Shown in pieces: positions 54,222 through 63,989 of a DNA stretch of 64,000 bases (positions within the stretch are counted from its first letter, which is position 1; every line of letters starts with the position of its first letter). A program made the translations under genes and the position numbers. The stretch comes from Roseicyclus sediminis. GTDB lineage: Bacteria > Pseudomonadota > Alphaproteobacteria > Rhodobacterales > Rhodobacteraceae. The stretch is from positions 287,226-351,225 of the forward strand of contig NZ_JAOPHT010000004.1 of the NCBI RefSeq assembly GCF_025515305.1, in the 5' to 3' direction. Under the pieces are notes generated by a model that saw only the letters and a list, made by a program, of their open reading frames with translations, did not search any database and was not told the DNA's origin.

Positions 54222-56474
54222 ATGCCCGATCTTCTCCTGGAACTGTTCTCCGAGGAAATTCCCGCCCGCATGCAGGCGAAGGCCGCCGAGGACCTCCGGC
54301 GCCTTCTGACCGACGCGCTGGTCGAGGCCGGTCTGACCTATGCCTCGGCTGGCGCCTACGCCACGCCGCGCCGCCTGACGCTCGCCATCGAGGGGCTGAC
54401 GGCCGAAAGCCCGACGGTGACCGAGGAACGGCGCGGCCCGCGCACCGATGCGCCCGAACAGGCGCTGGAGGGCTTCCTGCGCGCGACGGGCCTGACGAAG
54501 GACCAGCTCGAGGCGCGCGACGACAAGAAGGGCCAGGTCTGGTTCGCCAGCATCACCAAGCCCGGGCGCCCCGCCGCAGACATCATCGCCGAGGCGGTGC
54601 CGCGGCTGATCCGCGACTTCCCCTGGCCGAAGTCGATGCGCTGGGGCACGGGCAGCCTGCGCTGGGTGCGCCCGCTCCACTCGATCCTCTGCATCCTGAC
54701 GACCGAGGCGGGGGCCGAGGTCGTCCCCTTCGAGGTCGACGGCATCGTCGCGGGCGACACGACCGAGGGGCACCGGTTCATGGCGCCGGGCCGTTTCGCC
54801 GTCTCGTCCTTCGAGGATTACGAGAAGAAGCTGAAGGCCGCGAAGGTCGTCCTGTCGTCCGAGGCGCGGGCCGACGCGATCTGGCACGATGCCACGACGC
54901 TCGCCTTCGCCGCGGGGCTGGAGGTCGTGGAGGACAAGGCCCTTCTGGCCGAGGTCGCGGGCCTCGTGGAATGGCCCGTCGTGCTGATGGGCGAGATCGG
55001 CGAGGACTTCCTGCATCTGCCGGCCGAGGTCCTGCAGACCTCCATGCGCGAACACCAGAAGTTCTTCTCGGTGAAGAATTCCGCGACCGGCCGGATCGAG
55101 CGCTTCGTGACTGTTGCCAATCGGGAAACAGCCGATCATGGCGTGACGATTCTCGCGGGAAATCAGAAGGTTCTGTCGGCCCGCCTGTCCGATGCACGCT
55201 TCTTCTGGGAGAATGACCTCAGGGTCGCGAAGGCCGGCATGGGCGCGTGGCTCGACGCGCTGAAGTCGGTGACATTCGAGCGGCGCCTCGGCACCCTGGC
55301 CGAGCGGGTGGAGCGCATCGCGCGGCTCTCGCGCGAGATCGCGCCGCTGGTGGGCGCCGACGGCGAGGCCGCCGAGACCGCCGCGCGCATCGCCAAGGCC
55401 GATCTCAGCTCGGAGATGGTGTTCGAGTTTCCCGAGCTTCAGGGCGTCATGGGCCGCTACTACGCCGAGGCGGCCGGGCATCCCCTCGAGATCGCCGCCG
55501 TCGCCGAGGAGCATTACCGTCCCCTCGGCCCGTCCGATGCCGTTCCGACCGCGCCGCTTTCCGTCGCCGTGGCGCTGGCCGAGAAGATCGACACGCTCAC
55601 GGGGTTCTGGGCCATCGACGAGAAGCCGACCGGCTCCAAGGATCCTTTCGCGCTGCGCCGCGCCGCCCTGGGGATCATCCGCATTCTTCTGGAGAACGGC
55701 CTGACCCTTCGCCTCGACCGCTTCATCGACAGCGCGCTCCTGCTGCACAAGATCGCGCTCAGCCGGCCCAAGGTCGGCGACGACGTGATCGACACGCTCG
55801 AGGAGATCGTCGAAGAGATCGCGGACCGCGGCGTCTTCGGTGCCGCCTTCCGTGCGGTAATCGACCGGCTGGAGAAGCGGGGCGACACGCCCGACCTCAG
55901 CGATGGCTCGGTCCTGCGGACGGTCGGCGACCTCGTGCCGGACCTCTCGACCGATCTTCTCGCCTTCTTCCACGACCGGCTGAAAGTGTATCTGCGCGGC
56001 GAGGGCATCGGCCATGACGTGATCGACGCCGCGCTGTCGAAGCCGCCGGTGGACGACCTCGCGCTGGTCGCGGCCCGCGCTCGGGCCTTGTCGGAGTTTC
56101 TCAAGACACCCGATGGCGAGAATCTCGTGCAGGGTTACCGCCGCGCGGCGAATATCCTGAGCCAGGCCGAGGAGAAGGACGGCGTCGAATACCGGTTCGG
56201 GGCCGATCCGAAATTCGCCGAGTCCGATGAGGAACGCGCGCTTTTCGCCGCGCTCGACACCGCGACGACAGGGATCGGGCCCGCGCTCGACCAGGGCGAC
56301 TTCGCGGGCGCGATGGCCCGTATGGCGGCCCTGCGGGCGCCCATCGATGCCTTCTTCGAGGCGGTTCAGGTGAACGCGGAGAACCAGGTGGTGCGCCGCA
56401 ACCGACTGAACCTTCTGCACCAGATCGTCGAGACCTGTGGCCGGGTGGCCGATCTGGGGCGCCTGGAGGGCTGA
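54222..56474 (+). CDS. glyS: Glycyl-tRNA synthetase beta subunit
   Basis: A 750-residue beta subunit of the tetrameric glycyl-tRNA synthetase, carrying the tRNA-binding parts. Characteristic segments: LLLELFSEEIPARMQAKAAE at the start, FPWPKSMRWGTGSLRWVRPL, STREHQKFFSV-like SMREHQKFFSVKN, RLSDARFFWENDLRV, ADLSSEMVFEFPELQGVMGR, EKIDTLTGFWAIDEKPTGSK, DPFALRRAALGIIRI, and a C-terminal anticodon-binding domain. It is separated from glyQ by the small membrane-protein gene. Confidence 0.96.
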   Translation: MPDLLLELFSEEIPARMQAKAAEDLRRLLTDALVEAGLTYASAGAYATPRRLTLAIEGLTAESPTVTEERRGPRTDAPEQALEGFLRATGLTKDQLEARDDKKGQVWFASITKPGRPAADIIAEAVPRLIRDFPWPKSMRWGTGSLRWVRPLHSILCILTTEAGAEVVPFEVDGIVAGDTTEGHRFMAPGRFAVSSFEDYEKKLKAAKVVLSSEARADAIWHDATTLAFAAGLEVVEDKALLAEVAGLVEWPVVLMGEIGEDFLHLPAEVLQTSMREHQKFFSVKNSATGRIERFVTVANRETADHGVTILAGNQKVLSARLSDARFFWENDLRVAKAGMGAWLDALKSVTFERRLGTLAERVERIARLSREIAPLVGADGEAAETAARIAKADLSSEMVFEFPELQGVMGRYYAEAAGHPLEIAAVAEEHYRPLGPSDAVPTAPLSVAVALAEKIDTLTGFWAIDEKPTGSKDPFALRRAALGIIRILLENGLTLRLDRFIDSALLLHKIALSRPKVGDDVIDTLEEIVEEIADRGVFGAAFRAVIDRLEKRGDTPDLSDGSVLRTVGDLVPDLSTDLLAFFHDRLKVYLRGEGIGHDVIDAALSKPPVDDLALVAARARALSEFLKTPDGENLVQGYRRAANILSQAEEKDGVEYRFGADPKFAESDEERALFAALDTATTGIGPALDQGDFAGAMARMAALRAPIDAFFEAVQVNAENQVVRRNRLNLLHQIVETCGRVADLGRLEG

Positions 56475-56485
56475 CGCCGCCCGCG

Positions 56486-56520
56486 TGACGCTACGTCATA
56501 GTGTCGCGATCGTAACGATC
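56486..56520. promoter_or_regulatory. Twin 5-3-5 palindromes upstream of the PPDK-like gene
   Basis: TGACG-CTA-CGTCA (56486-56498) and GATCG-TAA-CGATC (56508-56520) are two perfect palindromes with 3-bp centres, 22 bp apart centre to centre (two helical turns). They lie in the 108-bp gap between glyS and the PPDK-like gene. Their sequences differ, so they may bind two proteins, or be coincidental. Confidence 0.35.
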
Positions 56521-56582
56521 CAATGCCCGTTGCCCCTTCGCGGCACTACTGAACTGGACAGGTCGCGCAAGGGTTGTATCTT

Positions 56583-59180
56583 ATGCTGCAACCGCACAAT
56601 GCGCGGGCGTTTTCGGACGGCAGGATGCTCACCACACCGGATTTCACCGAGATCACGCCTTCGGCGGAGATCAGGACGGCCCGTCATGGCAACCGCGCGA
56701 AGTGCCTTCAGCGGCTGATCCGGCTCGACCTGCCGGTGCCGATGACCGTGGCGCTGCCCTTCGACACGGTGCGCGCCATCGCGCAGGACCGGCTGCCGGA
56801 CATGGGCGCGCTTTTCGGGCTGTTCGGGAACGGCGCTCTGGTCTCCGTTCGCTCCTCCAGCCTCGCCGCGGACTGGGGCGGGCCGGGGACGATCCTCAAC
56901 ATCGGCATGAACGATGCGGTCCACGAGCGCCTCGCCGACACCTTCGGGCAGGACGCGGCCGATGCCTTCTATGTCCGTTTCATCCGGGCCTACGCGGTAA
57001 ATGTCGTGCGCCTCGACGCAGACGCCTTCGACGGGCCGCTGACGCCGCGGCTCGCCAAGGCGCAGTACGAGGACGAGATGGACGAGGCCTTCCCGCAGGA
57101 CCCCGCCCAGCAGCTCGCCGAAGTGCTCAAGAGCATGGCGCGCGCCTGGGAGGGAACTTCGGCGCGGCTTCTGCGCCAGGCACAGGGCGCGCCGGCGGAC
57201 GCGGGCCTCGGCCTGGTCGTGCAGCGCATGGCGCGCGGGCCGGGCAAGGGCCTGTCGGGTGCGGGCGTCGTGCAGTTCGTCAACGCCGATACCGGCGAGC
57301 GCCAGATGACCGGCCGCTATCTGCCGCAGGGGCAGGGCAGGGCGGCGCTGTCGCGGTCCGAGGCCATGTTCATCCAGACCGACCCCCGCGGGCCGGCCCT
57401 TGAAGATGACGCGCCCGAGCAGGTCGCGGCACTGCGCCGTTTCGGCGATCTCGTCCGCACGCGCCTGCGCGAAGAGATGCAGATCGAGTTCACGCTGATG
57501 GACGGCCAGTTGCAGGTGCTCGACGCCGTTCGCGCCCCGCGCTCGGCGCGCGGCGACGTGGCTATCGCGGTCGCGCTGGCCGAGGAAGGTGTCATCCCCC
57601 GCGACGAGGCGCTCACGCGGATTCCGCCGAACGCGCTGAACCAGCTTCTGCACCGGCAGGTCAAGCCTGCGACCGACCGCGACGTGCTGACACGCGGCAT
57701 CGCCGCCGCGCCGGGGGCGGCCAAGGGCAAGATCGTCTTTTCCGCCGCCGCCGCCCAAGCCGCCGCGGCGCAGGGCGAGCCCTGTATCCTGGTCCGACGC
57801 GAAACGAGCCCCGACGATATCCGGGGGATGCATGCAGCCGAAGGCATCCTGACCGAACGCGGCGGCACGACATCCCACGCCGCGGTGATCGCCCGCGGCC
57901 TTGGCGTGCCCTGCGTGACGGGGGCCACGCGCCTCCAGCTCGACATGCGCAAGAAGACGCTGACCGTGCCGGGGCGCAAGATCTTCCACGAGGGCGACGT
58001 GATCACCGTCGACGGCTCTTCCGGCGAAGTGCTGGTGGGTGCCGTCGAGATGGTGGAACCCGCGCTGGGCGGGGCCTTCGCCACCCTGATGGACTGGGCC
58101 GATGCGGCGCGGGACATCGGCATCCGCGCCAACGCCGACACGCCCGAGGACGCCGCGATGGCGCAGCGTTTCGGCGTGGACGGGATCGGCCTTTGCCGGA
58201 CCGAACACATGTTCTTCGACGCCAATCGCCTGACGGTGATGCGCGAGATGATCTTCGCCGAGAACCCCGCCGACCGGGCCGCCGCGCTGGAGCTTCTGCT
58301 GCCGATGCAGCGCGACGACTTCGCCGAGCTGTTCAAGATCATGCGGGGGCAGCCGGTCTGCATCCGGCTGCTGGACCCGCCGCTGCACGAGTTCCTTCCG
58401 GGCGACCGCGACGGCATCCGCGCGCTGGCCGAGGCGCTGGACCTGCCGCTCTCGCGCGTCGCGTCGCGGATCGAGAGCCTGCAGGAGTTCAACCCGATGC
58501 TCGGGATGCGCGGCGTGCGTCTCGGCATCACGGTTCCGGAAATCTACGAGATGCAGGCCCGCGCGATCTTCGAGGCGACGATCCGGGCGTCGAAGAAGGG
58601 CGCGGCCGTGGTGCCCGAGATCATGATCCCGCTTGTTTCGGCCCGCCGCGAGGTCGAGCTGGTCAAGGCCCGGATCGACGCCGTCGCCTCCGCCGTCCGG
58701 AGCGAGACGGGGAAAAGCTTCACCTATCGGCTTGGCGTCATGGTCGAGACCCCGCGCGCCGCGCTCAGGGCCGGCGAGATCGCCGAGCACTCCGCATTCC
58801 TCTCCTTCGGCACCAACGACCTCACGCAGATGACCTACGGTCTCAGCCGGGATGACGCGGGCCGTTTCATGTCGGCCTATGTCCAGCAGGGCGTCTTCGC
58901 CGAGGACCCGTTCACCCAACTCGACCTCGACGGCGTGGGCGAGCTTCTGCTTCTCGGCGCCGCGCGGGGGCGGGCGACGCGGAACGACGTGATGCTCTCG
59001 ATGTGCGGCGAACATGCCGGCCATCCCGATTCGATCGGCTTCTGCCGCAGGGCGGGATTCGACTATGTGAGTTGTTCGCCGTTCAGGGTGCCGGTGGCAA
59101 AGCTTGCGGCTGCGCAATTGTCCATTTCAGACAAGGCTTTGGACAAGGAAGTTGAAGCTTCCTTGAACGACGACGCCTGA
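56583..59180 (+). CDS. ppdK: Divergent pyruvate,phosphate dikinase (PEP-utilising enzyme)
   Basis: An 865-residue PPDK family protein. The PEP/pyruvate half is intact: swivelling-domain histidine in LTERGGTTSHAAVIARGLGV, LCRTEHMFF, CIRLLDPPLHEFLPGDRDGI, MVETPRAAL, FGTNDLTQMTYGLSRDD and the acid-base cysteine in MCGEHAG. The N-terminal ATP-grasp half is shortened and altered: the GGKGANL loop is replaced by ARHGNRAKC, though VSVRSSS and a weak NADTGERQMTGRYLPQGQG survive. Nucleotide use may therefore differ from standard PPDK. ATG 56583 is preferred; a TTG lies three codons upstream. Confidence 0.8.
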   Translation: MLQPHNARAFSDGRMLTTPDFTEITPSAEIRTARHGNRAKCLQRLIRLDLPVPMTVALPFDTVRAIAQDRLPDMGALFGLFGNGALVSVRSSSLAADWGGPGTILNIGMNDAVHERLADTFGQDAADAFYVRFIRAYAVNVVRLDADAFDGPLTPRLAKAQYEDEMDEAFPQDPAQQLAEVLKSMARAWEGTSARLLRQAQGAPADAGLGLVVQRMARGPGKGLSGAGVVQFVNADTGERQMTGRYLPQGQGRAALSRSEAMFIQTDPRGPALEDDAPEQVAALRRFGDLVRTRLREEMQIEFTLMDGQLQVLDAVRAPRSARGDVAIAVALAEEGVIPRDEALTRIPPNALNQLLHRQVKPATDRDVLTRGIAAAPGAAKGKIVFSAAAAQAAAAQGEPCILVRRETSPDDIRGMHAAEGILTERGGTTSHAAVIARGLGVPCVTGATRLQLDMRKKTLTVPGRKIFHEGDVITVDGSSGEVLVGAVEMVEPALGGAFATLMDWADAARDIGIRANADTPEDAAMAQRFGVDGIGLCRTEHMFFDANRLTVMREMIFAENPADRAAALELLLPMQRDDFAELFKIMRGQPVCIRLLDPPLHEFLPGDRDGIRALAEALDLPLSRVASRIESLQEFNPMLGMRGVRLGITVPEIYEMQARAIFEATIRASKKGAAVVPEIMIPLVSARREVELVKARIDAVASAVRSETGKSFTYRLGVMVETPRAALRAGEIAEHSAFLSFGTNDLTQMTYGLSRDDAGRFMSAYVQQGVFAEDPFTQLDLDGVGELLLLGAARGRATRNDVMLSMCGEHAGHPDSIGFCRRAGFDYVSCSPFRVPVAKLAAAQLSISDKALDKEVEASLNDDA

Positions 59181-59242
59181 TTGTTTACGAAATGCTAACA
59201 ACTCTTTGCGTGCCCCATCCCGGGAAACGCTAGATTCGGTGC

Positions 59243-59317
59243 TCGTTTTGGCTTGACGGCGATTCGGGCTAAGAACGTTCGAATCGCTCAACGTCGAGAG
59301 CGGGCAGCTAAGCCCGC
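59243..59317 (+). promoter_or_regulatory. sleB-like gene promoter candidate and leader hairpin
   Basis: Upstream of the hydrolase gene, TTGGCT, a 16-bp spacer and TAAGAA form a possible -35/-10 pair near 59248-59275. A 6-bp hairpin GCGGGC/GCCCGC (59300-59317) then lies immediately before the ribosome site, where it could affect translation. Both are inferred from pattern only. Confidence 0.3.
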
Positions 59318-59331
59318 CCGGAAGGGGTAAC

Positions 59332-59997
59332 ATGTCGAGACGTCTTGCGCTGGCCGCCTGGGCCGCCAGCCTTGCATTGCTCGTGTCGCCGGCTCAGGCC
59401 GACGTGACGCTGTCGACCTCGACGGCACCGGACGGCGGTATCTCCGTGCGTCTCGGCGGACTGATGGGGGTCGAAACCGCATCTCTCGCCACGCTGTCCG
59501 AAACGCGCCTGCGCCGCCTCGGCACGCCCTACACGGGCCGCTCCGGCGATGATCCGCGCATCATGTCCAACGAGGAACTCGACCGCCTGCGCCGTCCCCG
59601 TGGCGATGCCGAATGGCAGTGCCTGACCGAAGCGCTCTATTTCGAGGCGCGCGGCGAGCCGATCGAGGGCCAGTATGCCGTCGCCGAGGTGATCCTGAAC
59701 CGCGTCGACAGCGCCAACTATCCCGACACGGTCTGTGGCGTCGTCCACGAGGGAACCGGGCGCCGCTTCGCCTGCCAGTTCACCTATACCTGCGACGGCC
59801 GCCCCGAGGAGATGACGGACGAGCGCGCGCTGCACCGTCTGGGCCACATCGCGCGCATCATGCTCGACGGCGCGCCGCGCGATCTCACGGGCAACGCAAC
59901 GCATTACCATGCCGACTGGGTGAACCCGCGCTGGGCGCGCGTCTACCCGCGCACGGCCGAATACGGCGTCCACATCTTCTACCGCCAGCAATACTGA
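59332..59997 (+). CDS. SleB/CwlJ-type cell wall hydrolase
   Basis: A 221-residue exported protein with a signal peptide ([20 protein letters not shown], cleavage after AQA). The C-terminal Hydrolase_2 domain begins [20 protein letters not shown] with the catalytic-type glutamate, then [32 protein letters not shown] and [20 protein letters not shown]. In spore formers this domain cuts cortex peptidoglycan; here it is probably a periplasmic lytic enzyme acting on the wall. GGAAGGGG precedes the ATG. Confidence 0.9.
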   Translation: MSRRLALAAWAASLALLVSPAQADVTLSTSTAPDGGISVRLGGLMGVETASLATLSETRLRRLGTPYTGRSGDDPRIMSNEELDRLRRPRGDAEWQCLTEALYFEARGEPIEGQYAVAEVILNRVDSANYPDTVCGVVHEGTGRRFACQFTYTCDGRPEEMTDERALHRLGHIARIMLDGAPRDLTGNATHYHADWVNPRWARVYPRTAEYGVHIFYRQQY

Positions 59998-60070
59998 CCG
60001 GTCGCTTTCGGACGCGCCGGGGCCGCTTGCGTGCGTCGCAGGCGCGTGCCGCCCGTGGTAGGGCGGGATC

Positions 60071-61036
60071 ATGACCGACGAATTGTCCACCGCCTTCAGC
60101 CACCCGTCCGAGCGCGCCAAGTCCCTGGCCGAGGGCGCGCCGCGAGACCGCATCGCGATGACCGAGCATCTGCGCGAGGTCGAGATCGGGGCCTTCCAGG
60201 CCGAGCGCGGGGTGACCCAGACCATCCGTTTCGACGTGGTGGTCGAGGTCGAAACCCGCGCCGAGACCGCCGCAGACGACGTGGACCGCATCCTGTCCTA
60301 CGACACGATCGTGGAAGCCATCGACGCGGCTCTGGCCGAGGCCCGGGTCAATCTGCTCGAAACGCTGGCCGCGCGCATCGCCGACCTGATCCTCGCCCAT
60401 CCGCTGGCGGCGCGGGTCTTCGTGCGGATCGGCAAGCTCGACCGCGGGCCCTATACGCTTGGCGTCGAGATCGTGCGCGATGCGCCGCCGGGTCGGCGAC
60501 AGCTGAGGCTTCTGGCCGACCAGGCGCCGCATCCCGTGGTCGTGTTCCTGTCGAACGCCGCCGTGGCGCGCGAGGATCTCTCGGCGCTGCTCGATCGTCT
60601 GGAGGCCGGGAACGCGCCCCTCATCCTCTGCGTCGACCGGCCCGCCACCGAGATCCCGCAAGCGGCCCACCGGATGCCGCAGCGGCGGATCGACCTTCTG
60701 GCCATCGAACAGGAGGCCTGGGTGCTGGCCGCGCGCGACGCGCGCTGCGTGGTGACGGGCAGCCGGACCGAGCTCGACTGGGCCATGCGCAACGGCCGCA
60801 TCAGTGTCTGGGCCCCCTCCAAGCTGGTGCTGGACGCGGTGGAGGGGCCCGGACCCGGCATGACGGCGCCCCGCGCCCTGGCGCATTGGCTGGCGCAGGC
60901 CTTCGATGCGCGCGCGGTGGTGGAGTTCGGCGGCGACGCCGGCGACGCGGAGGCGTCACAGCCGGGCGCGCGCCCGGTCCTGCGCCTCGACGCCGATGCT
61001 ATGCCCGGGACGGAGTGGCTGCGGTCCACCGCATGA
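60071..61036 (+). CDS. folB: Dihydroneopterin aldolase FolB with long C-terminal extension
   Basis: A 321-residue protein. Residues about 25-140 are FolB-like: MTEHLREVEIGAFQAERGVT, QTIRFDVVVEVET, DDVDRILSYDTIVEAIDAAL, NLLETLAARIADLILAHP and VFVRIGKLDRGPYTLGVEIV. This enzyme cleaves dihydroneopterin in folate synthesis. The remaining ~180 residues (HPVVVFLSNAAVAREDLSAL onward, including CVVTGSRTELDWAMRNGRIS) are an additional alpha/beta region absent from ordinary FolB (about 120 residues). It is followed by folP, with a gene on the opposite strand between them. Confidence 0.85.
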   Translation: MTDELSTAFSHPSERAKSLAEGAPRDRIAMTEHLREVEIGAFQAERGVTQTIRFDVVVEVETRAETAADDVDRILSYDTIVEAIDAALAEARVNLLETLAARIADLILAHPLAARVFVRIGKLDRGPYTLGVEIVRDAPPGRRQLRLLADQAPHPVVVFLSNAAVAREDLSALLDRLEAGNAPLILCVDRPATEIPQAAHRMPQRRIDLLAIEQEAWVLAARDARCVVTGSRTELDWAMRNGRISVWAPSKLVLDAVEGPGPGMTAPRALAHWLAQAFDARAVVEFGGDAGDAEASQPGARPVLRLDADAMPGTEWLRSTA

Positions 61037-61478
61037 GGCGCAGGTCCGGCCGGCCGGGACCCGGCGCCGCGCGGGCATCGGAAAATCCGGCCTGAAGCAG
61101 CATCCGCGGCGACAGGGCCGCATCGCCGTCCGACAGGCAGAACACCCGATCCGCCCTGAGCCCCGACACCGCGAAGACGAGCGCGGCCGAGAGGAATTCG
61201 GCCGAAATGCCGACCGGCAGCGGCTCGGGCAGCACGGCGAACGTCAGTTCCATGCCGTCGTCCTGTCCGAAGCCGAGGCGGAAGCCGCCCACGCCCATGT
61301 CCGTCCCGCCGAAGGACAGGGTCCAGGGCGCGATCCTGTGCCGCTCGTAGTCGTGCATGTTGCGCTGCAGCTCCTTCAGGCCGCACTTTCCGAACAGGCG
61401 GCCATAGAGGCCCGCGTCCTGCGCATCCGGGGCGCGCCCGGCGATATTGTCGGTACTGAAGACGATTCTCGTATCCAT
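60999..61478 (-). CDS. GNAT-like acetyltransferase, antisense to the folB end
   Basis: A 159-residue protein that resembles the RimJ/RimL type of N-acetyltransferase: YGRLFGKCGLKELQRNMHDY, IAPWTLSFGGTDMGVGGFRL, GMELTFAVLP and MLLQAGFSDARAA correspond roughly to the GNAT strands, but the acetyl-CoA loop is poorly conserved. Its 3' end overlaps folB by 38 bp on the opposite strand. It separates folB from folP. Confidence 0.6.
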   Translation of the reverse strand: MDTRIVFSTDNIAGRAPDAQDAGLYGRLFGKCGLKELQRNMHDYERHRIAPWTLSFGGTDMGVGGFRLGFGQDDGMELTFAVLPEPLPVGISAEFLSAALVFAVSGLRADRVFCLSDGDAALSPRMLLQAGFSDARAAPGPGRPDLRLMRWTAATPSRA

Positions 61479-61584
61479 CCATATGAGATCGTCGGGAAAT
61501 TCTCGGCGGCAACTGCCGTTTTAGGCAGGTATCGCGCGAAATAGCGGCTGGCGGAGGTCCGGGGCGATGCGCTAGCCCGGTGCC

Positions 61585-62604
61585 ATGCGAGACTACGTCC
61601 GTCCCATCCCGATCTCCGATCCGGCGGATCTGCCGGGTGCGCTGCCGCTTGCGGGTGGCTGGGCGCGCTTCACCCATGCCGAGGTTCTTCGAAGGGGGCG
61701 GCCCCCCGAGATCGTGGCCGTCGATGCCCTGTCGCCCGGGCTGCTCGACACGCTGACTGCGCCAAGGGCGGCCATCGGCGGGATCGACTTCGACAGGCCG
61801 CGCCTCATGGGCATCCTGAACCTGACGCCCGACAGTTTCTCCGATGGCGGGCAACACGCGGTAGGCACCGAAGCCCTCGATCGGGCACGGGCCCTCGTGT
61901 CCGAAGGGGCCGACATCCTCGATATCGGCGGCGAGTCGACGCGTCCGGGCGCGCAGGAGGTGCCCGAGGCCGAGGAGATCGCACGCGTCCGCCCGGTGAT
62001 CGAGGCGCTGGCCGCCGATGGGCCGAGCGTCCCCCTCAGCCTCGACACGCGAAAATCCGGCGTCGCGCGCGCGGGTCTGGCGGCCGGGGCGGACTGGATC
62101 AACGACGTCTCGGGTCTGCGGTTCGACCCCGCGCTTGCCCGCGTGGCGGCCGAGAGCGGCGCGCCCCTTGTCCTGATGCATTCGATCGGGACCCCGGGCA
62201 CGATGCAGGCCGCGGCCGCGACCGCCTACGAGGACGTGCTGCTGGACGTCTACGACGCGCTCGAGGCGGCCGTCGCGGTGGCGGTCGCGGCGGGCGTTCC
62301 CCGCCGGTCCATCATCGTCGATCCGGGCATCGGCTTCGGCAAGACCGACCCGCAGAACCGCGCGCTCCTGGCCCGGATCGGCCTGTTTCACGGGCTGGGC
62401 CTGCCGATCCTGCTCGGCGCGTCGCGCAAGGGCATGATCGGGCGGATCGCGGGTGTGGCCGATGCCTCACGCCGCGGGCCCGGATCGGCGGGAATCGGCC
62501 TCTGGGCGGTATCGCAGGGCGTACAGATCCTGCGGGTTCATGATATGGAGATGCACCGCCAGGCAATTTCGCTCTGGCAGGCATGCGCGGCACCGGCCCC
62601 CTGA
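61585..62604 (+). CDS. folP: Dihydropteroate synthase
   Basis: A 339-residue TIM-barrel enzyme that joins p-aminobenzoate to dihydropterin pyrophosphate in folate synthesis, the sulfonamide target. Core motifs: LMGILNLTPDSFSDGG, ADILDIGGESTRPGAQEVPE, VPLSLDTRKSGVARAGLAAG, DWINDVSGLRFDP, IIVDPGIGFGKTDPQN, LLGASRKGMIG and the closing VQILRVHDM. About 65 residues precede the barrel, longer than in E. coli (282 residues), as is common in this lineage. It lies 106 bp from the divergent GNAT-like gene. Confidence 0.95.
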   Translation: MRDYVRPIPISDPADLPGALPLAGGWARFTHAEVLRRGRPPEIVAVDALSPGLLDTLTAPRAAIGGIDFDRPRLMGILNLTPDSFSDGGQHAVGTEALDRARALVSEGADILDIGGESTRPGAQEVPEAEEIARVRPVIEALAADGPSVPLSLDTRKSGVARAGLAAGADWINDVSGLRFDPALARVAAESGAPLVLMHSIGTPGTMQAAAATAYEDVLLDVYDALEAAVAVAVAAGVPRRSIIVDPGIGFGKTDPQNRALLARIGLFHGLGLPILLGASRKGMIGRIAGVADASRRGPGSAGIGLWAVSQGVQILRVHDMEMHRQAISLWQACAAPAP

Positions 62605-62645
62605 GCCGGCCACCGTGAAGACAGTAGACCAGGTAGGACAAGGCA

Positions 62646-63989
62646 TTGACGAGAAAGCTTTTCGGAACCGACGGCGTGCGCGGCCGCGCCAACGAATACC
62701 CGATGACCGCCGACATGGCGCTTCGGCTCGGGGCGGCGGCGGGGCGGTTCTTTCGCCGTGACCAGAGCCGCGAACACCGGGTCGTCATCGGCAAGGACAC
62801 CCGCCTTTCGGGCTACATGCTGGAAAACGCGCTCACGGCGGGTTTCACCTCGACGGGCATGAACGTGCTGCTGCTGGGGCCTGTGCCGACGCCCGCGGTC
62901 GGGCTTCTGACGCCATCGATGCGCGCCGATGTCGGCGTGATGATCTCGGCCAGCCACAACCCGGCCGCCGACAACGGGATCAAGTTCTTCGGGCCCGACG
63001 GCTTCAAGCTGTCGGACGAGGCCGAGGCGGAGATCGAGGCCCTGCTGGAGGGACCGCTGGAACCCGCGCGCGCCGAGAACATCGGCCGGGCCCGGCGGAT
63101 CGACGATGGCCGTTTCCGCTATGTCGAGCGGGTGAAGGGGACGTTTCCCGCGGGCCTCACGCTCGAGGGGATCCGCGTGGTGATCGACTGCGCCAACGGC
63201 GCCGCCTACCGCGCTGCGCCCGAGGTCCTGTGGGAGCTTGGCGCCGAGGTCGTTCCGATCGGCGTCTCGCCCGACGGTTTCAACATCAACGATGGCGTGG
63301 GCTCCACCGCGACGGCGGCGGCGGCCGCGAAGATCCGCGAGATCCGGGCCGACCTCGGCATCTGCCTCGATGGCGACGCCGATCGCGTGATCCTGCTCGA
63401 CGAGACGGGCGCCGTGGCCGATGGCGACCAGATCATGGCGCTGCTGGCCGAGCGCTGGGCCGCAGAGGACCGCCTGGCCGGTGGGACGCTGGTGGCCACG
63501 GTCATGTCCAACCTCGGCCTCGAACGGTTCCTGGATGCCAAGGGCCTTCGCCTTCACCGAACGGCGGTCGGCGATCGCTACGTGGTCGAGGCGATGCGCG
63601 AGAAGGGCCTGAACCTCGGCGGCGAGCAATCGGGCCATATCGTGATGACCGACTATGCCACGACGGGCGACGGCCTGATGGCGGCGCTGCAGTTCCTGGC
63701 CGAGATGGTGCGCACGGGCCAGCGGGCGAGCACGCTCGCGCGGCGCTTCGAGCCGGTGCCGCAGCTGCTGAAGAACGTGCGCTACGCGGCCGGGACCGCG
63801 CCGCTCGAGCGCGATCCGGTCAAGGCGGCGATCGCGGCGGCCGAGGCGCGGCTGAACGGGCAGGGGCGGCTCCTGATCCGGAAGTCGGGGACCGAGCCCC
63901 TGATCCGCGTCATGGCCGAGGCCGAGGACGAGGCCCTGATGAGCTCGGTCGTCGACGAGATCGTGGGTGCGGTGAAGGCCGCGGTCTGA
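62646..63989 (+). CDS. glmM: Phosphoglucosamine mutase GlmM
   Basis: A 447-residue alpha-D-phosphohexomutase that turns glucosamine-6-phosphate into glucosamine-1-phosphate for UDP-GlcNAc. [18 protein letters not shown] opens the chain. The phosphoserine loop is [20 protein letters not shown], the metal loop [15 protein letters not shown], the sugar loop [10 protein letters not shown] and the phosphate-binding loop [14 protein letters not shown]. The start is TTG 62646 after GGACAAGG; no ATG precedes the conserved N-terminus. It feeds the Mur and Lpx pathways encoded elsewhere in the window. Confidence 0.95.
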   Translation: MTRKLFGTDGVRGRANEYPMTADMALRLGAAAGRFFRRDQSREHRVVIGKDTRLSGYMLENALTAGFTSTGMNVLLLGPVPTPAVGLLTPSMRADVGVMISASHNPAADNGIKFFGPDGFKLSDEAEAEIEALLEGPLEPARAENIGRARRIDDGRFRYVERVKGTFPAGLTLEGIRVVIDCANGAAYRAAPEVLWELGAEVVPIGVSPDGFNINDGVGSTATAAAAAKIREIRADLGICLDGDADRVILLDETGAVADGDQIMALLAERWAAEDRLAGGTLVATVMSNLGLERFLDAKGLRLHRTAVGDRYVVEAMREKGLNLGGEQSGHIVMTDYATTGDGLMAALQFLAEMVRTGQRASTLARRFEPVPQLLKNVRYAAGTAPLERDPVKAAIAAAEARLNGQGRLLIRKSGTEPLIRVMAEAEDEALMSSVVDEIVGAVKAAV

